Assembly (NCBI RefSeq): GCF_004193775.1 | Contig: NC_041005.1 | Span: 684,501-748,500, forward strand | Reading direction: 5' to 3' | Source: Glycine soja | Taxonomy: Eukaryota; Streptophyta; Magnoliopsida; Fabales; Fabaceae | DNA length: 64,000 bases | Shown: one piece after another, positions 1-10,010 of the stretch | How the letters are laid out: the number at the start of each line of letters is the position of its first letter | Numbering within the stretch: position 1 is the stretch's first letter | Translations under genes and position numbers: made by a program | Notes under the pieces: model-generated | Told to the model about the DNA's origin: nothing | Seen by the model: the letters and a program-made list of their open reading frames with translations, nothing else | The model's database searches: none

Positions 1-29
1 TGAATTTTCAGATAATTTAATTGTCCTAG

Positions 30-2114
30 GTAAGGGGCTTAGAGGCAAAAGGAGTTCCGTCCAAACAGGCCAAAGCAATAACTTCTGCCATTACCGAAGT
101 TCTAAATGATAGCCTGGAAAATGTAACTCAGTCTCTTGTTCCAAAATCAGAAAAGCAAAAGGTGAGGGGTTTTCTTTTTCTTCTTTTTTTCACCAGCATT
201 GCGAATTTGGAGCAGTAATTGATTTATATATGTTTTCTTTTGGAGTTTCACAGTTAGATTTGCTCCAAGAATCGAACCTGTCCAACTTCAAATCTAAAGT
301 GCAAAGTTCTGAGGTATTTTTTAGAGGAGTTCCTTTTTTATTGCATATTAAAGAAAAGGTTTAGGATCAAGGATGGGATGTGGACGTTTGACATATTATG
401 TGCGAGTGAATAGGCAATTTAATCCCTGAGATTGTACCCATTTTGCATATTAGTCCCTAACTTAATATTAAATTCAAAATAATCCCTATCTTTTCAAAAG
501 TGTTGCAAAATAGTCCTTCCGTTAAATTTTAAAGTAATGCTGTTAATGAGGTCAATTTTAGTGCCACGTGGACTATCCAACGTGACACTAAAGGATGACG
601 TGGCATGACACGTGGACGTGCCTCTTAAAAGATGTCACGTCATTTGATGATAACAAAATCTCAATAATCTGTGGAGAGGAAGATTGATAAAGAATTCTTG
701 TGTTTGATATGAAGTTGTACTGTCAATTTATAGAATTTTGAGAAGGAAATGCCTTGGCCATAATGCATGGTGTATCATTGTCTTAACATTGAAAATTGCA
801 TAGATATCCACTAAGGCATTTGCTGCATTATGTTTGCATGGACTCATTTATTCTTTTGTTAAATATGTCAACTAAAGAAACTATATAGTCAAGGGTACTT
901 GAGAAACCTTTTCATCACTATATTAAGCATATGATAATAAGAAACTTTTTTATTTTCATATCTTCAGTGTTTAGTCTGCATTTTTTTTTCTTCTGTGTTT
1001 TCTCTTGAAGTTCTACAAATGACTTGTTTTAATAATGGGATCGGACAGTAAACTCCAGCTTTGTTTAGATAGTCTTGTAGTCAGTTTGCAATCGAATCAC
1101 TTCCATCCTAACCACTGTTGTTTTTTTGTCAATAAAATAGCGCTCTCCTTTGCACAGAAGACAAGTTATCTTGTTCTTTAGTTTGACTTTTCTTTGAACT
1201 TGGTTGTAGTTACTATTTTCAGTTGTACTAACCGAAGGAAATATTAACAGTTTAGTTAAGGCAGTTTTTTTATCAGCAAAAAAGATTATATAATTATAAA
1301 AAAGAAGTACAAGGGGTACCTTAACCCAATACAGATAGTAATAAGAGAACCAGCCCTGAGTACCAGAACTGACTAAACCAAGGCCTTAAAATCATTGCTA
1401 ACTTGAAAGCTATCCCTATCACAACAACAACCTAGTTAAGGACAGTGTAAAAATTTTGCTCTTCTGTGCATTAAGCAACTGTTTTAAACTTTAGACTGTG
1501 CTGTGTTACATCATGTTGCTATGAGATCTCTCTTTACTTTGGTTCTGTGTTTGGGGCAGGAGGGGTTCGTGCATACAAGTAAGCAATGGGTGAATCAATA
1601 TCACTTTGATAATCTCATTCATTATATGAATCCAGTTAAGGGGGAGGGGTCTACATTTTAGTATTTAGATGGCACATGCTATGTTGTTACTTTCTTCCAA
1701 AACAAGGTGCTAGATGCAGTAGGAAAAGGAAAGTAGAGGAGCGGGTTGGTGTTGGCCCGAGGGACAGTGGTTTCAAATTTTGAACTGAATATTAGACCTT
1801 TGTCAGTAAGATCTGGAGTTAGGATTAGGCATTGATTTATTTAAATTCATTTGCGTATTATGGTGCTCAATAGTCTATACGTGACCATAACTTATTCCAT
1901 TGGGAAATATCAGAAAACTAGGCATAGTGTTGTTTTGTGCTATTTTTGCAAAGATTAGACATTGTAATTGTTAAAACTTAAAATCATTATTGCTCCAATT
2001 CATACAAGTTATCCTTTTCATTGATTGGTGATGCAGGAGCATCATTTTTTTGGTTGTTATGCGAGACTGAAAAGCTTCCTAGTGTGACATAGAGAAGATA
2101 AGAAGTCAATTGAG
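30..2114 (+). pseudogene. DUF1640 (FMP32/CCDC90-like) mitochondrial protein gene, broken remnant
   Basis: Three exon-like pieces with proper splice borders are visible. Piece 30-161 encodes LEAKGVPSKQAKAI and ITEVLNDSLENV. Piece 254-313 encodes ESNLSNFKSKVQSSE. Both are typical of the DUF1640 coiled-coil mitochondrial membrane proteins (FMP32/MCUR1-like). The first two pieces are open and join in frame (44 and 20 codons). The third, 2037-2114, still encodes EHHF and ETEKL but carries small insertions that shift the frame and create TGA/TAG stops, although its GT donor is kept. The exons that should follow (rest of the coiled coil and the C-terminal membrane segment) are not seen; repeat DNA lies there instead. 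The 5' part is off the window. The family call is fairly secure and the pseudogene call is inferred from the frameshifts and missing 3' end. A truncated transcript cannot be excluded. Confidence 0.68.
408..660. repeat. one-sided remnant of a MITE-like repeat
   Basis: The stretch contains repeated phrases such as 'atccctgagattgtaccc', 'ttagtccctaactta' and 'atagtccttccgtt', followed by 'gccacgtgga' and 'gacacgtggacg'. This layout is common in foldback Mutator-like MITEs of plants, and the element at 31271-31734 has the same design. The matching right-hand inverted repeat is not visible, so this looks like half an element inside the intron-like part of the DUF1640 remnant. Confidence 0.4.
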
Positions 2115-3550
2115 GTATGCACCATGAAGTAAGTATTAAACACGAATCTTTCTCCCAACAAAACAAATTTAATTTCTACTTCCTCAAATTTGATGTCTCT
2201 AATAATACCAAGAATAATGTCCGTGTTTAATACTTTTTAAGTTAGATGTGTTTTTAGTCATTTAAATTTAGATAATTATTTTTTAAAAAAATATTTTATT
2301 TTTCTTAATCTCTTAAATTTTTAAAAAATTAATTTTCTTTTTTATTTGATATGTTCATGTTTTTCATAATTTATAATCATTTTTAACTATTAAAATTTGT
2401 TTTATTTTTTTAAAAATATTTTTTGACAATTTTAAATCATAAAAATATTTGATTCATAATGGTTTGATGACCTTTTTCTACATATATTTTTTTAGTTTTA
2501 AAAAATAAAAATAAAAAAATATATGTAAAATTGTCACAATATTTTATATATTTTGAGTGTTTTAATTAGTAATATATCATTTTTTAAAAAATTAACGATG
2601 ATAAATCATCACAAATTATAACATCATTAATATAAATAATGAAAGAGATTAAAAACAATTTTTTAAAAATTAGGAGACTAATAAAATAAAATATTTTTTG
2701 AAAGACTAAAAAAATAATTATTCAAATTTAAAGGAATAAAAAGATATTTAAGTCAAACTTTAAATTCGTTTGATTTTTTTTTCTTTTTCGATTTTGTTAA
2801 GAAAAATATATTGCTACCATTTCTCAACATTCATTTGTTGATTTGAGTAAAACTGATATAAAATAATGTGTGTAAATTTCATCAAAGATATGAGTATAGT
2901 TTTATAGCATATCATCATAATAATTGTTCTTGAAATAATCATAACAACAATAATGTGAGTAAATTTCACATTTATATAATTTCTCACTCACATAATCAAT
3001 ATGAAGTAATGGGTAAAAACATAACAATAATTGTTCTTAAAATAATCATAACAACAATGTGTGTTGTTTTATTTATTTGACTTATTAATGATATTATTTA
3101 TTTATTTTTTGTCTTTGTAGATGAAATTAATGGTGATGTTGAAAAAGAAGAGGAAGTTATTTTGGATTTCAAAGTCCATGACTCTAATGTTTAATTTCAT
3201 TACTGTAGAAGTTTATTTTTTATGATATTTAAATTTTAATTATCTTAATGTTGAATGTTTATTTTGAAGACTTCAATCACTTTAATATTTAATGTTTGAA
3301 TTTGATTTAGTTTGGTTTTTATATTAGATTTTATCTTAAGTTGTTTGAAATAATTTTATTTTTTTTTTACAAAAAAAAAAAGGCAGAAAAGTGGGTCAGT
3401 CCGCATAACCCACCAATCCGTGATGGGTTGGGCTGGACTGACATTTTGTTAGTCCACACAAAAGTGGACCGAGCTGGGCTAGCCCACTTTTAGCTCAACC
3501 CGTTACGGGTCAACCCACGTGAACTAGGCTGGCACGTTTTGACAGTTCTA
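2115..3550. mobile_element. hAT-like transposon sequence, right end near 3550
   Basis: The last 170 bases (about 3380-3550) are GC-richer and made of repeated, partly palindromic words ('aacccacc', 'gatgggttgggctgg', 'agcccacttttagc', 'caacccgttacgggtcaac') and end in 'gacagttcta'. That arrangement is typical of hAT subterminal regions. At 3121-3194 an AG acceptor precedes a short open exon rich in Asp/Glu that ends in HDSNV and a stop; it may be a transposase tail, but this is a guess. The rest is very AT-rich and contains a direct repeat of about 37 bp (2921-2959 and 3027-3062). I could not place a left end or a target-site duplication, so the left boundary is arbitrary. Confidence 0.35.
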
Positions 3551-4624
3551 CTGATAGAAGCACCAGAAATTGGACTCGACTTTTGACACAGTCTGCTACT
3601 TCTTCAAATGATAGGCCAAACAATTGGAAAGATTTTTTAGCATTTGCCTCATGGTTGGCTATAAAAATAAAAAATAAAAATTTTCTTTTCCTATTGAAGA
3701 AAAGATTAGAATAACTGGCTTCTTTAATGCTGCTTTCATTGCTTTGTTTTGGCCAACTTCTAAAAAATGAACCTTTTTATACAGGAAAAGAAGTGGTTTC
3801 TTTCTTCCCGCTTTAAACATTTGTCTTCATGTTCATTTACCTCCTTTTGTTTCTGCATGTGGCTCTCCTTTTCTGCTTTTATTTTAGCTATTGCATTCCT
3901 ATAATTTCCAAGAGCAAGCTTCTTTCGGGGTCAGGGACTGTGTTAATCGTTCATGTGATGTGATCACCAACCCTCCTAGAAATTGTAACATCAGAAAATT
4001 CCTAGCTTTCTGAAAGAACCAAAATTGTAGATTTATCGCTAGAAGCAAATCACATAGTGAGTTCTTTACAGTCGTTAATTAATTGACCAACTTGAGTTAG
4101 AACTACTTTTATTAGTTTGGTAAGACTCCATCATTTACGTAGTTAATAAGGTGCAATCATATTTCAATATCATAAATGCAAAATTTCATCTTTTTCAAGA
4201 TATTTTCAATATTCAGGAATTGTCCACCCGTCCTCTACTTAGATACGCGACTTATAACTATTGTGTAAATATAGTTAAGTTTATTTCACAAGTGATAAAA
4301 AGTAAATGGACATTATTTTATAGTAATAGTACAATTATCGATACGTGGTTAATATTCACCACTTTTAATGCACAATTAATCATTAATTAGGCATTTCAAT
4401 AACTTTCTCGCATTATTAATCAATTGTGAAGTAAAGTTAATCGCCATTAAATATTTCAATAATTTCATAATATTATTAACTACATACATTCATTTATATT
4501 TAACTACTTGCGAGATAAAGTAAAATATATTCATACGCATAGTTAATCACGTGTAACTATTAATAACCTTATGACATTATTAATTGTAACATTAGTAGTA
4601 TTTTAAATCGCAGTATTTAAACTT

Positions 4625-4655
<31 letters not shown>

Positions 4656-7600
4656 CTAGAAACTACTATTAGGTGCGAAGGTCCTACATGCAAATTATTT
4701 TGACTAGTTCGCGCAATTGGAGCTAGCGAGATTAATTGAATTATTTGCATATGTAAATCAAATGAATTTTAAGTAAAAAAAAATAGTTTACATTAAACTT
4801 TGAGTGAAGTTTTGAATTGAACCAATTTTTATCAAATTAAATCAACTTGAACAAAATTTGATAAAACTCATTTCCAATCCGTGTTCTACCCAATTAGTAC
4901 CCATTGGTCATTTTTTTTTAACGATAATACCCATTGGTTTTTGGAAGCAAATGTAAATGATGAAAAAAAATTGGTCACAGTATACTGGGTATGTAGTTGG
5001 CAACTGGCAAGTTGCCATGCCGTGTACGCTATGTTAAAACTTAAAAATCAAAATAAAATAGTCAAATCGAAGCCCCTGTTCAATTCCAGGTTCTAACCAA
5101 GTCTTCATGTTGGGTCTCTTGTAAGCAAGCATAGAATTGTCCAAATATTGAGCAAATATTTGAGTGTTTCAATTTCGAAGTTCCAAAAACTCCAGCAAAA
5201 ATCTCGATATTTGATTCCATAAAATGACGAGATTTATAGGAGGAAGACTTGTTATTCTTTTTTCCTACAGAAAAAAAATAGTTATTCCTTTGTAACTAAG
5301 GAAATAAAAGGTTTAGTCAATTCAGTGATTGGAGTTAATCAAAGTTAGACTTGGTCTTTATCCACCAAAATTTTATATCAGCTAGTATATGTAAATCAAT
5401 GATGCACGCCACAAACCATTTCAGCCTCACCAAAATTTTAGGCTTTTCTATGAGCGAAGGTTATGTAGCAAACTACTTGCTATTCAGGCTTCCACATGAT
5501 CTCATGGACGCATGACGTATGCTCAAGCTCAATTTTAATATTAGTTAATTTGTTAAAATTGGGATGTTATATATAGGCCAATTCTAAAATGAACCAGTAT
5601 GTGGTGCATTATGCACCATTCTTTGTAACCATTCAAGTTATATGGTATTATCATACATTTTCTAACATTGTAATGTGTCTTCTTTTTCTTCTCATTATTC
5701 CCTCTTTCTTCTCATTCCTCATCATTTTGCCACCATCCTATAATTATGTTTATGTTTTTTCTTCATTCCTTAATCTGGAAGCATAGTATACCGGATAAAA
5801 TATCCGGTCAAGCTAAACACACTATTTAGTCACGTATTCGCATATGTCGAATAGTACATCTCGACCTTCAACATGTGTGAGCAACAAATACCATTCAACC
5901 GTGATTGTCACCACTAAACACACTTAAGGATAATCACTTTATTAGAAGTATCAAAGCATGATTAGGAGGAATATTAAACAACTAGTAATCAAGATGTGAG
6001 AGACCCATAGACCCTAGACCCAACCAGGTTAATATAAAAAAGAGGTGAATCTCCCATGTAAGAGGACTAATTCATTATTACATACTCACTATATATCATT
6101 AATAGCTTTGAGTCGATCCCTCACTTGAGTATTGAAGTGTCTTTTGTAGGTATTCTCCCTTCGTTCTGCTAAATACTTACGCATCCAAGAACTTCTCTAA
6201 GGAACTACAAATAGAATACCCTTCGGTGCAGTAGAAGACCCTTTGGTAGAAGGACATGTATCTGGTCCATTTGTGACAGGAACACATAGTATTTTGAAGT
6301 TCTTACAGTTGCATTGAACCTATCATGTTTTCAATACATCTTCTCCCCCGTGACATCCACACCAAGTTCCCTCACTTTTTTTGCTTCCATTGTCACCAAC
6401 GGCGATGTTTTTAGTCTTTTCTCCGCCGCAAGAGACACTTGATCCACCGTGGATTTCTCTTCCATTCAAAGACAGGAGGTGCACAGTTACCAGAGGTACT
6501 GCTGTGCCACTGTATGCCATGGTTGTTGAACCTTCAAGAACGACGCCATTATCGTTGAACCTTTGAGATCACCCTCTTACGGTTATGCTCCCATTATGAA
6601 ACCAAGATTTGATTTTATGGTCTACAACGTTGTTGCCATGTAAGCGTGTGACACTGACGAGGCACACAATCGATGGTGCACACTATTCTTCTCTTTCTAT
6701 CTCCCCAAAGGTTTTGTTCTCAGTGAGAAAGTCGATGATGAAAAACGTGCTTGTCATAAAAGATGTCATAAGTGGTAGTGATGGTGGTCATGAAACCATG
6801 ATTATTAACCACAGTGGTGATGAGAATGACTAAAATGGAAAATGTTTATTAAAGTATTTTGATTTTGGGAGGAATGAAAAAGATTAAAAAATGAAGGGGT
6901 GGTTGTGGGGGAGAAGGAAATACACAATACTATTGTTCAAAGAATACAACATAACACCATGAACATCATATCAATCTAAAGGCCACCCTTAATGATTCAT
7001 ATTAGACCATCTACCAAATGATCCACCCAAGCAATGACCAAGAATGTATCCTAAAAAAATAAAACAAAAATAAGTATTTTTTATTTATTTGTCTAAATAA
7101 CTATATTCACTTGACTGATAATATTTAAAATCATGAAGGTCAACTCGCGATTAAGTTGATAAATGGAACTACATTAATCATAAAGGTGAGTCCTTACCTC
7201 ACTAATTCTATTATATGGATCTTTCTTTTTGTTTGTTATTCAAGAATTTGTTACTCAAGAATCTATAACAATAGAAAACAGTTTTTAATTATGGTTGCAA
7301 TTGCGGTCACAATTCTTGATATTATAGGAAATTAAATAGAAATATAATTAATATGACAGTAATTAAGGTTACTTTGAAATTGTAAAAATTCCAAAATTTT
7401 GAGGTTACAACCAAAATTACAGTAATAAACTATTTTCTAAAACCTTGATAAATAGATAAAAAAAAATAAACTGAAGTCAACTAATTCTTTCTAATATAAT
7501 ACTCATTCATACCTAAAAAACCTAGAGTAGGGCTCCAACCATTATTCTAATAAAAATAACTTCAAATTGATATATCTTTATTAATAGTTATAAAATGCCA

Positions 7601-8625
7601 GTTTTTATTTTATATTTTAATAAATTGTTAAAATAAATAATGAAAAATAAAATAAATATTTTTATATTTATAAATAAAATAAATAATGAAAATTAAATGC
7701 ACTACAAACTAAAGGTATTTTTATCTAGGCTCTAGCTCAATTCCTCTTATAACTTTTTTCTTAGATTTTACATTAGTAAGTAAGCACTATAACACAGAGT
7801 AATCCCCCCAAAGTGGTGTGATGTGATGCCCAAATAGAATGGACCTAGCTTTTTTTAATTCGGGTGGTTTCCACTTCCAAAGTCCAAAGATTCAGTACCA
7901 ACAATCATCCATCCGATGCATGTTATTCATTGAATGTTGCTACCATCGACACTAGTTTATCCTATCCTTCAAATAATTTCTTGCCCCACCACCAACTACT
8001 ACCTTCACCCACATGCAATAAACAGACACTCCCTATAGCACTTAAAAAACAATTGCCCACTGCACTAGCACATCCAAAAGGGGAACGCATGTTTCAAGTC
8101 ACGACCCTATTTGACCCACTTCTTGTCAACGAAACAAATCCATTTATCACTCCAACAAAAAGACGACGAAAAAGATCAACCAATCCACACCTTCAGTGGT
8201 CTCAAATGAGTGCCATGCCATTCCCTCTGACCGGTCCGCTGAACTAAGTTGAACGATTCAATTTCAGTTTTCAACCCAACAATATTATTGACAAAGAGCC
8301 AAGTAAAATAAAATAAAATATGCCCAAACTTTAAATAATCTTCATAATTAAACCGCTCTTCCTCCAGTTAACTTAAACTATTTGTATTACATTAAATAAA
8401 ATCAACAACGCTAGGAAAATGGGATACGATACAACCTTACAAACAATCAATGCCTAATTACTACTAATTCCTAATATTATGGTTGGTTACCTGACTGGTG
8501 ACTACTGCCTAGCACTAACTAAAACTAAAAAACCCACTAAATATCATACAAAAACCGAACCGGTTCAAACCGGGTTTGTATACCCTAAACCTAAACTGCA
8601 AATTTTCCCTAATCTAAGTAAGATA
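3551..8625. other. AT-rich intergenic DNA, no convincing gene
   Basis: No exon set with conserved protein sequence was found. Visible items are an exon-like open stretch at 3551-3680 (see findings), a (TA)n(TG)n microsatellite at about 4629-4655, and scattered short ORFs (such as 7864-8247) that start at non-ATG codons or lack recognisable domains. The last few hundred bases before 8626 should contain the 3'-UTR of the GATA gene on the minus strand. Confidence 0.5.
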
Positions 8626-9297
8626 TCAGCAGGTGGGAACCATTTGAGTCTGGGCCTGGGCCAAGCCGGTATCCGGTTGAGCCACCTCTTTCCTCTTCCG
8701 AATCTCTAACACTTTACGGTGACTATTGGAGTGAATATCGCTGCAGAAGGTGGGGCTACACGCCGGTCTATACTCCGAAAATAACCGACCCGACTTGTAC
8801 CGAACCCCGCACGCGTTGCAGAGGGTCTTCGCGCCCAGTGGGCCGGTCCTCCACTGCGGCGTCTTCTGCACATGGCAGTGACTGCACCGCCGCTGAATCT
8901 GGGCCCCAACGGGCTGGGCCTGGGCTTGCTTCTTCTGCTTCTTAGCCGGCGGCTCCCTCACCGAAGAAGAACACGACGACGGCGAAGACGGCGAAGACGG
9001 CAGCGAGAGTAACGGGCTACCCAACGACCACATGCGACTGTTGCTGGGCTTCCTATTCCGTACGGTTCTCGCCTTGGTCGTTATTTTCATTTCCCACGGA
9101 AAACAAGGCGTTTTCTTCGCTGAGGGTTCCGGTTCAACAAACCGGTTTGCTTCCTCCGAACGAACCGGGTATAGAAGTGACAGCTCCGGGAGTGAATCGT
9201 CCACAAAGTGTGAAACCCACTCTAGGTCCTCCAAATCACCGGCCTACACAAATTTCAATCATTAGAAAACAAAATTAGGGTTTGAAAACAGAAGCAA

Positions 9298-9341
<44 letters not shown>

Positions 9342-9643
9342 ACCGGAACGGCTAATTCGGTGGAGAAAAGTGAATCATAGGAAACGCCGGTGGAATTGGA
9401 GTTGCAATCGTCTTCTCCGCGGTCCTCTGAAGCCGATAAACTTTGTTTCCCTTCGTCGTATTCTTGTTGTTGTTCGTTGTGAAGAGAGCCGTTAGAGAAG
9501 TCAAATAGGTCGTCGACGGAGAAATCTTCGCCGGCGGCGACGGTGTTGGCGTTCAGGCTGAAAATATCCTCGCAGAGCATTTGCTGAACGATGAACTCTC
9601 TCCTTAAACTCGGTTTCAACGCTTTGGCCACTGCTACCTCCAT
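8626..9643 (-). CDS. GATA-type zinc-finger transcription factor (subfamily A, GATA5/6/7-like)
   Basis: Two coding exons on the minus strand: 9643-9344 (100 codons, starting [15 protein letters not shown]) and 9243-8626 (205 codons plus TGA), joined in phase 0 across a 100-bp intron. The product is 305 aa. A single GATA finger of plant type C-x2-C-x18-C-x2-C lies at Cys220, Cys223, Cys242 and Cys245 ([20 protein letters not shown]), followed by a basic tail with VRYKSGRL and [12 protein letters not shown]. Such factors bind WGATAR sites in the nucleus. The acidic N-terminus with [16 protein letters not shown] and the [16 protein letters not shown] block is characteristic of subfamily A; PAKKQKKQ may be a nuclear localisation signal. 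The ATG was chosen over an upstream in-frame TTG because family N-termini start this way. Exon GC is far above the flanks. Which paralogue it is cannot be told by eye. Confidence 0.93.
9305..9339. repeat. (GA)n microsatellite in GATA gene intron
   Basis: An unbroken GA repeat of about 35-40 bases begins near 9300 and ends at 9339. On the minus strand it is a CT tract that starts right after the GTAA of the 5' splice donor (9343-9340), so it fills the start of the 100-bp coding intron. Confidence 0.9.
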
Positions 9644-9665
9644 TTCTACGCACAAATTCAACCCA

Positions 9666-9798
9666 CTATTTTCAGTTAAAACGTTCGATAAAATTCAGTT
9701 GAGTTCTAATGTCAAGGCAAAGCAAAAGGAACATAAAAGTTTAATTAAATTTCATGGTATAAATTTTTTTAGGTTATTTGTTAATTGATTTGAGTTAC
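9666..9798 (-). other. probable 5'-UTR intron of the GATA gene
   Basis: On the minus strand 'cttcacag' meets 'gtaactc' at 9798 and 'tgaaaatag' precedes 'tgggttg' at 9665. Both match splice borders. Between the acceptor and the ATG at 9643 there is a 22-base leader. Upstream of the donor a CT-rich leader runs to about 9900. The 133-bp AT-rich interval is read as an intron in the untranslated leader; transcript data would be decisive. Confidence 0.6.
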
Positions 9799-9942
9799 CT
9801 GTGAAGAAGAACAAGAAGGGGAAACCGCAGAGGAGTTTGAAGCGACGAGACAAGAGAGAGGGTTTCGTGGGCGAAATTGGTGCTATTTAATTTCTTTAAC
9901 TTTATCTCTCGTATTTCCGTTCTCTCTGTTCCTGTATCCTTT

Positions 9943-10010
9943 TTCAATTTAAATATAAATACTATTAGAAATTAGAATTGAGAGCGTGTGATATTTGGTC
10001 ACGTGGTGGG
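9943..10010 (-). promoter_or_regulatory. probable GATA gene core promoter with G-box
   Basis: Read on the minus strand, a TATA-like 'tttatatttaaatt' lies at about 9945-9960, about 50-60 bases upstream of the CT-rich leader. A perfect CACGTG G-box (10000-10005), extended on the + strand as 'cacgtggtgg', lies another 40 bases upstream. G-boxes bind bZIP and bHLH factors (light, ABA). The positions suit a promoter, but no start site is mapped. Confidence 0.45.

Noticed and set aside
2921..3062. possible CRISPR-like or regularly spaced repeats
   Set aside because: Only two copies of an AT-rich word at irregular spacing; this is plant nuclear DNA.
7864..8247. 127-codon open frame, Pro/Ser-rich with a KRRRKR patch
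   Set aside because: It begins at GTG with the first ATG only near its end, shows no known domain, and lies downstream of the GATA gene; it looks like chance.
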